Origin: an uncultured Pseudomonadota bacterium
Lineage (GTDB): Bacteria > Myxococcota_A > UBA796 > SXON01
Direction: 5' to 3'
Assembly: GCA_903900265.1 (NCBI GenBank)
Contig: CAIUMM010000106.1
Span: 124,001 to 188,000 of the forward strand
DNA: 64,000 nucleotides
Positions 15,428-24,071 of this stretch are shown in pieces. The translations under genes were made by a program, and so were the position numbers. Position 1 is the first letter of the stretch, and the number at the start of each line of letters is the position of its first letter. A model generated the notes under the pieces. That model was not told the DNA's origin. It worked only from the letters and a program-made list of their open reading frames with translations, and made no database searches.

Positions 15428-16789
15428 ATGGCCGCTTCGCCTTCGATCCACCTCGTCACCGAAATCCCCGGCCCGAAGAGCCGCGCGCTCGTCGCCCGCC
15501 GCGAGGCCGCGACGCCCCCGGGCGCCGCCAAGCTGACGCCCATCGCCATCGAGCGCGCGCACGGCGCGGTCGTCACCGACGTGGACGGCAACCGCTACCT
15601 CGATCTCGCAGGCGGCATCGGCACGCTCGCGGTCGGCCACACCCCGGACGCCGTGGTCGGCGCCATCAAGGAGCAGGTCGACAAGCTGATCCACATGTGC
15701 TTCATCGTTGGGACGTACGAGGCCCCGGTAGCGCTGTGCGAGCGGCTGAACGCGCTCGCCCCGGGCGCGTTTCCGAAGCGCACCGTGCTGATGAACTCGG
15801 GCGCTGAGGCGCTGGAGACGGCGGTGCTCATCGCTCGCTCGCACACCAAGCGCCAAGGCGTGGTGGTGTTCGACGGCGCGTACCACGGCCGCACGAACCT
15901 GACGCTGGCGATGACGTCCAAGTTCAACCTGTTCAAGAAGGGCTACGGCCCGTTCGCGCCCGAGGTCTACCGGCTGCCGTTCCCCAACGCGTTTCGCCGC
16001 CCGGCCGGCATGACGGCGGAGGCCTGGGTGGACTGGCACGTGGGGAACCTCGAGCACTCGTTCACCGCAATCGTCGATCCCTCCCACGTCGCCGCGGTGG
16101 TGATCGAGCCGGTGCTCGGCGAAGGCGGCTTCATCCCTATCCCCGCGCCGTTCTTGCAGCGCCTCCGGCAGCTGTGCGACACCCACGGCATGCTGCTGAT
16201 CTGCGATGAAGTGCAGGCGGGCATGGGCCGCACCGGCAAGCTCTGGGCCTGCGAGCACGCGGGCGTCGTCCCCGACATCCTGTGCACCGCCAAGTCCCTC
16301 GGCGCCGGGATGCCGATCTCCGCGGTGATCGGCCGCGCGACGGTCATGGAGTCGCCGCACGCGGGCGGGCTCGGCGGCACCTACTCAGGCAACCCGCTGG
16401 CGTGCGTAGCGGCGCTGGCCGCGCTGGACACGATCACCGATCCCGCGTTCCTCGCACGCGCCGTGGTCGTCGGCGAGCGCATGCGGGCCGGGCTGTTAGC
16501 GATCCAAGCGCGCCACCCGCGGCTGGTCGGCGATGTGCGCGGACTTGGGCCGATGCTGGCGATGGAGCTCGTGAAGGACCCGGACACCCGCGAGCCTTGG
16601 CTTGAAGCCACGCAAGCGGTGAACGCCGCGACGCTGCAGCGCGGCCTGATCACCATCCGCGCTGGCCTCTACTCCAACTGCGTACGGCTGCTGCCGCCGC
16701 TGACCATCTCGGACGCTGAGCTGGACGAGGCGATGACCGTGCTGTCGGCGTCGGTAGACGCCGTGGCCGCTGCGCTCGGGGTGGCGTGA
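15428..16789 (+). CDS. gabT: 4-aminobutyrate aminotransferase-like class III transaminase
   Basis: A 453-residue PLP transaminase. MNSGAEALETAVLIAR, VVVFDGAYHGRTNLTLAMT, VIEPVLGEGGFIPIP, LICDEVQAGMGRTGK and CTAKSLGAGMPISAVIG (PLP Lys) match GABA and related omega-amino acid transaminases. The ATG has GGGAG upstream. The stop (TGA 16787-16789) shares a base with the ATG of the aldehyde dehydrogenase, so the pair is co-translated, as in gabT-gabD units. In this setting it could also act on lysine-, ornithine- or aminoadipate-type substrates; the gene symbol describes the family rather than a proven substrate. Confidence 0.85.
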   Translation: MAASPSIHLVTEIPGPKSRALVARREAATPPGAAKLTPIAIERAHGAVVTDVDGNRYLDLAGGIGTLAVGHTPDAVVGAIKEQVDKLIHMCFIVGTYEAPVALCERLNALAPGAFPKRTVLMNSGAEALETAVLIARSHTKRQGVVVFDGAYHGRTNLTLAMTSKFNLFKKGYGPFAPEVYRLPFPNAFRRPAGMTAEAWVDWHVGNLEHSFTAIVDPSHVAAVVIEPVLGEGGFIPIPAPFLQRLRQLCDTHGMLLICDEVQAGMGRTGKLWACEHAGVVPDILCTAKSLGAGMPISAVIGRATVMESPHAGGLGGTYSGNPLACVAALAALDTITDPAFLARAVVVGERMRAGLLAIQARHPRLVGDVRGLGPMLAMELVKDPDTREPWLEATQAVNAATLQRGLITIRAGLYSNCVRLLPPLTISDAELDEAMTVLSASVDAVAAALGVA

Positions 16790-18219
16790 TGCCGGACCAG
16801 ATGCGCATCGGCGGCGCATGGGTAGGGGCGCGGTCCGGTGGCACCCGTCCGCTGGTGGATCCGGGGACCGAGCAGGTGGTAGCCGAGCTGCCGTTCGGGG
16901 ATGCGGAGGACGCGCGCGACGCCCTCGACGCCGCTGCGGAGGCCTTCCCGGCGTGGTCGCGCAAGACCGCATACCAGCGCGGCGCGGTGCTGGAGCGCGC
17001 AGCGGACCTGATCGCCGAGCGCGCGGACGCCTACGCGCGGCGCACCGCCGAGGAGTCCGGCAAGCCGCTCGCCCAAGCGCGCGGCGAGTGGGCGGGCGCG
17101 CCGTCCTACCTGCGCACCGCGGCCGAAGAGGCGCGGCGGTTAGGCGGGCGCTGGATCCCGTCGCGGGTTCCCGGGCGACGCATCGATGTCAGCTACGCGC
17201 CGATGGGCGTGATCGGCGTGATCACCGCGTGGAACTTTCCGGTCTACAACGTCAACCGGGCGTCGAGCTCGGCGTTGGCCGCGGGCTGCACCGTGGTGGT
17301 GCGGCCTTCCGAGTACACGCCGCGCTCCGCGTTCGACTACGCCGAGGCGCTGGTGGACGCCGGCGTGCCCGCCGGGGTGTTCAACGTCATCCACGGCGAT
17401 CCGGCGTCGATGGCGCAGGCCATGCTGGACGACCCGCGGTGTCGCAAGCTCTCGTTCACAGGATCGACGCGAGTCGGCAAGCTGCTGATGGACGGCGCCT
17501 CGCGCACCGTCAAGCGGCTCGGGCTCGAGCTCGGCGGCAACGCGCCCGTGCTCGTGTTCCCCGACGTGGACGTCGAGGCCGTGGCGCGCACCGGCGTGAT
17601 CGCGCGGCTGCGCAACGCGGGACAGGTGTGCATCTCGCCGCAGCGCTTTGTGGTACACGCGTCGGTGGTCGAGCGCTTCACCACGGCGGCCGCAGCGGCG
17701 ATGCAGCGCGAGGTGGTGGGTCACGCGTTCGAGCCGGCCTCGACGGTGGGCCCGCTGATCAACCCGATCCAGCGCGATCGCGTCGAGCGCATCGTCGAGG
17801 CGAGCGTCGCGGCCGGAGCCCGCGTTCGGGCGGGCGGCGCGCGGTGCGGGGACCGCGGCTACTTCTACGCGCCTACGCTGCTCGATCAGGTGCCGGCCGG
17901 CGCGCCGGTGCTGACCGAGGAGATCTTCGGACCGGTGCTCCCCGTCGTCCCCTTCGAGACCGAGGCCGAGGCGCTCGCGATCGCCAACGACACCGAGTAC
18001 GGACTCGCGGCGTTCGTGTTCACGAATGATCTGAATCGGGCGTTGCGCGTGTCCGAAGCCTTGGAGTTCGGCATGGTCGGCGTCAACGAGTGGTACCCGG
18101 TCACCGCCGAGGCGCCGTTCGGCGGCATGAAGCAGTCCGGCATGGGCCGCGAGTCCGGCGTCGAAGGCGTACACGAGTACGTCGAGGCGCGCACGCGGTA
18201 CTTTGGCGGCGTGGGCTAA
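16789..18219 (+). CDS. gabD: NAD(P)-dependent aldehyde dehydrogenase (succinate-semialdehyde type)
   Basis: About 476 residues of the ALDH fold. MGVIGVITAWNFPVYN is the nucleotide-site block, LGLELGGNAP has the general-base Glu, NAGQVCISPQRF the catalytic Cys, and EEIFGPVLPVVPF and PFGGMKQSGMGRESG the C-terminal motifs. Overall it resembles succinate-semialdehyde dehydrogenases and related semialdehyde enzymes. The ATG at 16789 overlaps the transaminase stop by one base; an in-frame GTG at 16786 is an alternative. It would oxidise the semialdehyde from the transaminase or, across the cluster, the aminoadipate semialdehyde from a phospho-lyase. Confidence 0.85.
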   Translation: MPDQMRIGGAWVGARSGGTRPLVDPGTEQVVAELPFGDAEDARDALDAAAEAFPAWSRKTAYQRGAVLERAADLIAERADAYARRTAEESGKPLAQARGEWAGAPSYLRTAAEEARRLGGRWIPSRVPGRRIDVSYAPMGVIGVITAWNFPVYNVNRASSSALAAGCTVVVRPSEYTPRSAFDYAEALVDAGVPAGVFNVIHGDPASMAQAMLDDPRCRKLSFTGSTRVGKLLMDGASRTVKRLGLELGGNAPVLVFPDVDVEAVARTGVIARLRNAGQVCISPQRFVVHASVVERFTTAAAAAMQREVVGHAFEPASTVGPLINPIQRDRVERIVEASVAAGARVRAGGARCGDRGYFYAPTLLDQVPAGAPVLTEEIFGPVLPVVPFETEAEALAIANDTEYGLAAFVFTNDLNRALRVSEALEFGMVGVNEWYPVTAEAPFGGMKQSGMGRESGVEGVHEYVEARTRYFGGVG

Positions 18220-18232
18220 GCGCGGACGGGTT

Positions 18233-19021
18233 CTAAGGCCGGAGCGCGCGACTCGCCGCGCGGCGCAGGCGGGTGCGCGCCGCGGGGATCTCCCGCGCAG
18301 GGTCGGCGGTGCCCGGCCGCGCCAGATCCACCGGGATGTCGACGCAGCGCCCGTCCCGCAGTGACACGCGCACGACGAAGCCCACGCCTTCGGTGTCGTA
18401 GCGGTCCGCGTGGCGCGCGGTGAACGTGCCGCCGTCCAAGGGCGAGGGCGCGGACAGGTCGAGCCAGCGCGCGAGCGCCAGCCGCTCGGCGAGGCGCGCG
18501 GACACGGCCCCCTCGATCCACCCCGGGTCGGCGGCCTGCGCCGCCAGCCACCAGCAGAACGAACCCGCGGACGCCGGAGATTCCGGCGTAGCGTCGCCCA
18601 GCGTGACCTGAACGCGCACGTGCGGCGCCATCGCGCCGGCCTCCCAGCGCTCGCCGACGCCCTCGACGTGCGCGACCCAGGGCGCACCGTCCGGCAGCGC
18701 GCCGAACACCACGAGCCCGTCGTAGGCCGAAGCCTGAAGCGGGACCGCCGCCTCGACGCCGCCGAGCCGCCGCACCAGCGCGGCCCAGCCCTCCGCGGTG
18801 TCCGGCGTCGGGCACACCCAGCGCAGCAGCGCCGCGTCGGAGTCCAGCACCACGCGCTCGATGGGCGCGCCGCCGAGCAAGAGCTGATCGTGGCACTCGA
18901 ACACGAAGCCGCCGTCCAGCGCAGCCACGCGGGTGCGGACCTCCTTGTCGGCGGTGACCAGCGCGGCGCCAGCGCGCAGCCGCGCCAGAACCTGGGCCTG
19001 CAGCACCTCGATGTCGCTCAT
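18233..19021 (-). CDS. Hypothetical protein, 262 aa
   Basis: No family recognised. From the ATG at 19021 the protein begins MSDIEVLQAQVLARLRAGAAL, a helical start, and continues as alternating strands and loops with several Trp (WVCPTPDTAEGWAALV, FCWWLAAQAADPGWIEG) and an Arg-rich C-terminal helix. There is no signal peptide from this start, so it is probably cytoplasmic; a start at 19078 would add residues without improving it. It converges on the aldehyde dehydrogenase 13 nt away. Base composition is like its neighbours. Confidence 0.55.
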   Translation of the reverse strand: MSDIEVLQAQVLARLRAGAALVTADKEVRTRVAALDGGFVFECHDQLLLGGAPIERVVLDSDAALLRWVCPTPDTAEGWAALVRRLGGVEAAVPLQASAYDGLVVFGALPDGAPWVAHVEGVGERWEAGAMAPHVRVQVTLGDATPESPASAGSFCWWLAAQAADPGWIEGAVSARLAERLALARWLDLSAPSPLDGGTFTARHADRYDTEGVGFVVRVSLRDGRCVDIPVDLARPGTADPAREIPAARTRLRRAASRALRP

Positions 19022-19294
19022 GGGCGGCGACGCGGCGGCAGCGGATAAGGAGCATAAACCCGGTAGCTCGACAGGCACCCGGCCATGCTACACCACGCCG
19101 GGGGCAAGTACAAGGTCTGCAACCGTTCGCAGCGGCTTGGGCCGGAACACCCACAGCAAGAGCTCGGAACGGACCGACCCGCGCTCACCGCGCGCGTTGT
19201 TCCGTGGCGCTGTGACGGGTGATCCTTTTGGGGACTGTCACAACCCCGGGGCTGCTGGGATGGGGTGGTCGGAAACGCAACTTGGCTAGCCAGT

Positions 19295-19888
19295 TCAGCT
19301 TTTGGCGTCTTGCAAACACACCACGCTGTCGAATTCTTCGGCCTGCCCCTGTCCCACCGCCGAAAACCCTTCGGGACAGCAGGCCGAATAGTCGTCTGGC
19401 GGGTTCGGGACGGGCTGACTGAGAGCGTCATCCACGACATCGGAAGCGCAGTGCGTTTCGACGTAAACTCCGCTGGTCCAGGTACCCAGATCCGCGTGTT
19501 GGTCCCCAGAGGCATCCGGGTCGCTTAAATACAGAATCGCCCGAGGACCGTTGGGAACGTCCTCCACGCAGTTTACGTCATAGTGCCATCCGTCAAAATC
19601 ACCGTCAAAGGCAGGAAACCCGAATGGCGTGAACCCCGCGGGACAGCACGCCCGGTAATCCTTTCCGGCATCCGTCGCGACCATGCAGGAGCGGGAGCGA
19701 TCGATGACTTCATCGGTCCACAGGCCCGAGTACGACCCATACACCACCACGTGAAACACGGTCGGTGCAACCGGCGCGGTCCCGCCTGTCGTGTCGTCAC
19801 CATGGACGCCATAGTCCTGGCAAGCGGCAAGGAAGATCATGCCCAGCGCGAAGGATCGGATCATGGGGAGGAGAGAATACATGAACAT
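19295..19888 (-). CDS. Small Cys-rich lipoprotein with two CCPxGF repeats
   Basis: A 197-residue exported protein. The signal MIRSFALGMIFLAAC ends in the lipobox LAAC; the start may be at 19888 or at the second Met (19864), and no good ribosome binding site decides. The mature part holds two copies of a block Y-x-A-C-C-P-x-G-F followed by an FD acidic stretch and a lone Cys (DYRACCPAGFTPFG and DYSACCPEGFSAVG), probably an internal duplication with disulfides. On this strand TATACT about 10-15 nt before the first ATG resembles a -10 element. Family unknown. The 273 nt between this gene and the one at 18233-19021 show no further gene. Confidence 0.6.
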   Translation of the reverse strand: MFMYSLLPMIRSFALGMIFLAACQDYGVHGDDTTGGTAPVAPTVFHVVVYGSYSGLWTDEVIDRSRSCMVATDAGKDYRACCPAGFTPFGFPAFDGDFDGWHYDVNCVEDVPNGPRAILYLSDPDASGDQHADLGTWTSGVYVETHCASDVVDDALSQPVPNPPDDYSACCPEGFSAVGQGQAEEFDSVVCLQDAKS

Positions 19889-20015
19889 CCAGATGGTAAG
19901 TATACTTTCGTATCGTACACCCTATGGCCCTCCAGTCACAAGCCCCGCATCCCGATGCCCCGCAGCTTCATCGGCGCCGTTCTCCCGGTCAAGCCCCCGC
20001 GGCGGCGTGGGCAGG

Positions 20016-21839
20016 CTACTGCACGTAGCCAAGCGCGCCCTCTTGCTCGACACCCGCAGGACACGGCGCGTCCAGCCAGTGCAGATGCACGCGCTCGCCC
20101 CGGTTGTAGCAGCGCGTCAAACGACGCGGCATCGCGCTCGACGGCGAGGCCGCGGCGTAGCCCAACAGGCGCTCGTAAGTGGTGCCCTCGCAGCCCGGAT
20201 CGTTGGTCATGAAGTGCCCCACGCCGGTGTAGCAGCGGTAAACAGGCAGGCGATCCGCGCCGTCCTCCGGGTACAAGCCGAAGGGGCCGTCGGCGGTCGT
20301 ACCGGCGCACAGGCCAGGCGGCGCGTAGATCGGCGAGCAAGCTTCGGTCCAACCGGAGGCCAAGAGCGCGTCGAACTCGGCGCGTTCGACGGTAGGAACG
20401 TGGTCCCCGGAGGTAGCCGCAGCGTTGGACCGCACCGAGTACACGAAAGTGCGCCCGGAGCCTAACTGGCAGCACGACTCGCCCGCGTCGTCGCAGGTTC
20501 GGGCCCCGGTCGCATAGACGCGCAGGCACGACTCAAGCAGCGCCAATCCCGCGCCGCCGTCCTGTACCGTCGGCTCAAAGTCGCGGTTGTAGTCCGAGCC
20601 GTACATGTCGACCCACAGCCAGTCGGCGGTCGCGTCGGTGTTGGCGGTCAGCCCCATGCTCCGCCGCAGCACGCCGTAGGCGCTGTCGTAGGGGTTGGCC
20701 TGCGGCTGGGCGATGTGCTCGTTCCACGCGTTCACCAGCAGGATGTCTGGCTGCACCGCGAAGGCGGTCTCCATCTGCTTCTGGAAGGTGAGCCCGTCGT
20801 AGCGACCGGACCCCTGCCATGGCAGGCTGGCGTAGCCGATCTGGTAGGAGCGGCTGACGCTCAACACCGTCCCCAGCGGCGATGTGGTGGTGTAGCCCTG
20901 ATCGCACGGCACATCCGGCGCGATCCGCGTCGTGAAGTCGCCGCCGGTCGTGCACGGCTGCATCCAGCCGGCGTCCCCGGCGGCCAGACGGTCGGCGCCA
21001 AGGTTGCCCCAGAGCGGCACGGGCGTGACCCCCGCGGCGCGGATCTCCTCGACGAGCGCGGGATCGGCGCTGGTGCCGGCGACGTAGAACAGCGCGGGCA
21101 CACCGTCGGGCGCGAACCACAGGTCGTCCTGTACCGAGTCCCGCAAGGCGAGCACCTTCCGCACCATCGGCGTGCTGCCGTCTCCGGTCGCCGACAGGTT
21201 GACCCACGGCACGATCTGCGGCGTCGGCACGCCGCTGCGCCTCAAGCGACCCCACTCCTCGAACAGCACCTCTAGCGGACGCAGCCCCAGCACATCCGAG
21301 AAGTCCGAGTAGCCCGGCACGTTCGTCAGATCCACGTAGACGAAGTCGACGCCGGCCTCCCAGAGCTGGGTCGCGTGGGTGCGGGCCGTGGTCTCGATGT
21401 CCGGACAGTCGGGCATCGAGGTGGAGTCGGCGTCCTGACGGTACAAGCAGTAGAAGCCGAGCTCCGGCTCCTGATGGTAGTGAAACGCCTGCGCGGCGTC
21501 GAAGAGGCCAGCGTCGTAGAGCATGGCCGCCGGGGTGCCGCCCGCAGCGATCACCTCTTCGATGGTGGCAGGCCCGCTGGTTCGAGCGGCTTGCGCTTGC
21601 GCTGCATACGTATGCCAAGTCAGGTAGAACATGCCCACGCGCCGGTCGGGGTAGGTCAGCTGCACGGGGCCAGCGTTGCCGCTGTCGTGGGGGGCGCTGT
21701 CGTCGGAGGCGCTGTCGTCGGGGGCGCTATCGTCAGGCAGGTCGGGGTCCGATTGGCGCGGGCGCGTGGTCCGCTCAGCGCCGATGGGTTCGGAGCACGA
21801 GAGGGCGAACGCGAAGAGCAGGGTCACGGGCACAGGCAA
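20016..21839 (-). CDS. Lipoprotein with glycoside-hydrolase-like TIM-barrel domain (GH99/GH71-like)
   Basis: A 607-residue lipoprotein: signal VTLLFAFALSC, then a repeat linker PDDSAPDDSASDDSAPHDSG encoded by 15-nt DNA repeats near 21690-21737, then from about residue 60 a barrel-like domain starting VGMFYLTWHT with GVDFVYVDLTNV, PQIVPWVNLSA and DILLVNAWNEH. The late NxWNEx motif and early Y-x-x-W are seen in GH99/GH71-type and WbsX-like proteins. A C-terminal Cys-containing domain (CRVYATGART, CYTGVGHFMTNDPGCEG, TRCYNRGERVHLHW) may bind carbohydrate. It is probably displayed on the outer membrane to act on a glycan; the enzyme class is uncertain. Confidence 0.65.
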   Translation of the reverse strand: MPVPVTLLFAFALSCSEPIGAERTTRPRQSDPDLPDDSAPDDSASDDSAPHDSGNAGPVQLTYPDRRVGMFYLTWHTYAAQAQAARTSGPATIEEVIAAGGTPAAMLYDAGLFDAAQAFHYHQEPELGFYCLYRQDADSTSMPDCPDIETTARTHATQLWEAGVDFVYVDLTNVPGYSDFSDVLGLRPLEVLFEEWGRLRRSGVPTPQIVPWVNLSATGDGSTPMVRKVLALRDSVQDDLWFAPDGVPALFYVAGTSADPALVEEIRAAGVTPVPLWGNLGADRLAAGDAGWMQPCTTGGDFTTRIAPDVPCDQGYTTTSPLGTVLSVSRSYQIGYASLPWQGSGRYDGLTFQKQMETAFAVQPDILLVNAWNEHIAQPQANPYDSAYGVLRRSMGLTANTDATADWLWVDMYGSDYNRDFEPTVQDGGAGLALLESCLRVYATGARTCDDAGESCCQLGSGRTFVYSVRSNAAATSGDHVPTVERAEFDALLASGWTEACSPIYAPPGLCAGTTADGPFGLYPEDGADRLPVYRCYTGVGHFMTNDPGCEGTTYERLLGYAAASPSSAMPRRLTRCYNRGERVHLHWLDAPCPAGVEQEGALGYVQ

Positions 21840-21961
21840 GCTGCAGTCATGACCCTCGCTAACCGCTCGGGGTCAGCGGCGAGAACCGCTCGGGATCAGT
21901 AACGCCCGGGCTTAGGCCTTTGCAGCAACCACCCAGCGAACGCTGGTCAACCATCAACGCG

Positions 21962-23602
21962 CTACTCCGGGACAGGTCCATCGCGCAGTCCCACCTTGGG
22001 CACGGACGGCAGGAACTCGGGGTGGGCGAGCGCTCCGCCTGGCGTGTACCAGGTCAGTAGACAGTTACGGACCAGCGTCCCGCGCCAGACTGGAAGAAGG
22101 TGACGCTGGCGGGCAACATCCGAGAACCGGCGCTCTGCGTCGGGGTGTCGGACGGCCCATCCGTCACTGCCGTCCGGGCATGCATAGAAAACCCCCACGT
22201 TCAACGCGGCAACAAAGTCCGTCCCGTATCTTTCGTAGGATCCGCGCAGCTCCATGTCATCAATTCCGGACAGGAACGTTTCGAACCGGCCAGGCTCCTC
22301 GACCCTCGGCCCGTATACGCCGCTGTTGGTCAGGACGAAGCACATCCCCGACTCTGGGCAGGTAGCAAGGAGCAGCGAGGTGATCTCAGCCGCTCCGAAA
22401 CCCCGCCACGGTCGAAGCGCGCTGTCGGTGCGCGTGTTTATCTGGCCCAACGGGAGCGCGGGCAGCCTCGCGTGCAGCGCATCCGCCCAGGCATCCGGCA
22501 CCCAACCCAACGCGGTCAGCGCAATCCACCCGAGGGCGGGCGCCATCGCATAAGCCGTGAGCCTACCGAGACCCGCCCCGGCGACCAGCGCGAGCGCCAC
22601 CATGTAGAGCGGCGAGTTGTCCAGGCCGGACTTCAGTACCAGCGCCATGCCAAACGCCAGGGCCAACCACCCAGCGGGCACCGCCCACGCCACGTCCCAG
22701 CGGCGCTGTCGATGTGCCAGCAGGCGGATCGCCCAAAGGACCAGCCCCATCACCACCAGCCAGCACTGAAGGAACCCGAGGTGTTGCCCCACCTGTGTCA
22801 GCGGGTCGGCCACCACGATCTCGTAGCTACCACGCGAGTCGAGCTTGTTCTGCACATAGGCGGGCAGCATCAGAATCGAGGGCGACGCCGCAGCGGTCCA
22901 GAATGCCAGCACGCCGATGACCGGCATCTTCGGCCGCCGAAGTGCCGAAGATGCGAGCGGCAACAACGCAAACATCGGCGCGAGCCACACGACGCCCGAT
23001 TCTCGAAGCGACGCGACCATCGCGCCAACTACTGCTACGGCCACTAAGTTCAACCGGTCCTTCAGGCCGGGGTCCCGGAGCCATGCAGCGGTCAAAGTGA
23101 CAACGAGGGCCGCCTCTGGCACGTGTATCCAGGAATCCCTAGCGATAGTCTCGACCCACTGAAAGCTTCCAAGCAGCGCCACCGCGGCGAAACCCGCAGG
23201 AGGTCCGCCGATGCGGTTGCCGATGCGCAACGTCCCGACCAGCAACAGCGCCTTCCAAAACCCGTTGTTGACCGCAAAGAGGATGAAACCACGACCGACT
23301 AAGTGCGACGCCAGGGCTATGCAGAACGCGTACCATCCCGTCGTGTTGGTGAGCGCAGAGCCAGCCGCGTCCAGAAACCCGCCCGGCGAGCCCATAGCGG
23401 CGTAATAGGCAGGGACCGCCCCCAACACGTTGTTCAGATCGCGCGGAGCGCGGTTGTCGAAGTACGCGAAAACCAAGTCCTGCATCACCATCGCGACCAC
23501 CATGCCCCAACCAGCCATCCGCCAGAGACGACCACCCGAAGCCTCGGGAGGCCCAGAGACAGCCTCATGCACGCGATCGACGAATCGACGCCTTCTAATC
23601 AT
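21962..23602 (-). CDS. Polytopic membrane protein, GT-C glycosyltransferase-like
   Basis: A 546-residue protein with an Arg-rich N-terminus and about 10-12 membrane helices up to residue 390, then a soluble C-terminal domain of about 150 residues with several Cys (LLATCPESGMCFVL, VFYACPDG, VRNCLLTWY). The layout (many helices, acidic residue in the first outer loop, soluble tail) is that of ArnT/PMT-type lipid-linked sugar transferases, but no family motif is conclusive. Codon use includes more AT than neighbours. Upstream on the same strand lies the IS110 remnant region. Confidence 0.6.
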   Translation of the reverse strand: MIRRRRFVDRVHEAVSGPPEASGGRLWRMAGWGMVVAMVMQDLVFAYFDNRAPRDLNNVLGAVPAYYAAMGSPGGFLDAAGSALTNTTGWYAFCIALASHLVGRGFILFAVNNGFWKALLLVGTLRIGNRIGGPPAGFAAVALLGSFQWVETIARDSWIHVPEAALVVTLTAAWLRDPGLKDRLNLVAVAVVGAMVASLRESGVVWLAPMFALLPLASSALRRPKMPVIGVLAFWTAAASPSILMLPAYVQNKLDSRGSYEIVVADPLTQVGQHLGFLQCWLVVMGLVLWAIRLLAHRQRRWDVAWAVPAGWLALAFGMALVLKSGLDNSPLYMVALALVAGAGLGRLTAYAMAPALGWIALTALGWVPDAWADALHARLPALPLGQINTRTDSALRPWRGFGAAEITSLLLATCPESGMCFVLTNSGVYGPRVEEPGRFETFLSGIDDMELRGSYERYGTDFVAALNVGVFYACPDGSDGWAVRHPDAERRFSDVARQRHLLPVWRGTLVRNCLLTWYTPGGALAHPEFLPSVPKVGLRDGPVPE

Positions 23603-23806
23603 TTGCGGGTTGCGCTATCAAATCACGTCGGAGCGCGCCCTTGTCGGGCGAACAACCAGATAACCCTCCCCCTGATCCGGGCCGCAAGCCTTCTGGTGGC
23701 GAGGAAAGATGGCATGGGGAGGCCGGTGCTCCACGCGGGACCGAGAGACACTGGATAAGATCGAAGCTCAACAAAATCACCGGCCGTTCGCTATAATACC
23801 CCTTGC

Positions 23807-24034
23807 GATGTTGGTGTCGACCTCGTTGACCAGAAATCGCTGGCGTGCGTGTACGCGCAGGGCGTGATCGTCGAGTGGTTCGAGTTCGCGACGACGCCCG
23901 AAGGCGTGCGCGCCGCTTTCGAGGGTAAGGGCTACCTGAGGGTTGCGCTGGAGGCCGGGCGCGCAAACTTGGCGCACCCCAGTCGCCCCGTTGTCCTCGC
24001 CCGCCCCGGCGGGCACCCTGCCGACCCAAGCTAA
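23807..24034 (+). pseudogene. IS110-family transposase N-terminal fragment
   Basis: The frame from 23807 reads DVGVDLVDQKSLACVYAQ and continues with VEWFEFATTPEGVRAAFEG and RVALEAG, which match the first 70 residues of IS110-type DEDD transposases (the conserved DVxxD acidic pair and ALEAG). The match ends near 23970; the rest to the stop at 24034 is unrelated, so at most a fifth of a transposase is left. No normal start codon is seen. TATAAT at 23792-23797 just upstream would be a fair -10 element. The rest of the interval from 23603 to 24071 shows no gene. Confidence 0.6.
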
Positions 24035-24071
24035 AATCTTAGGGTCAGGGCTTCGCTAAAGCACGACCGGA

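Noticed and set aside
23777-24016. Minus-strand frame opposite the IS110 fragment
   Set aside because: The plus-strand translation has clear IS110 blocks; the minus frame has none.
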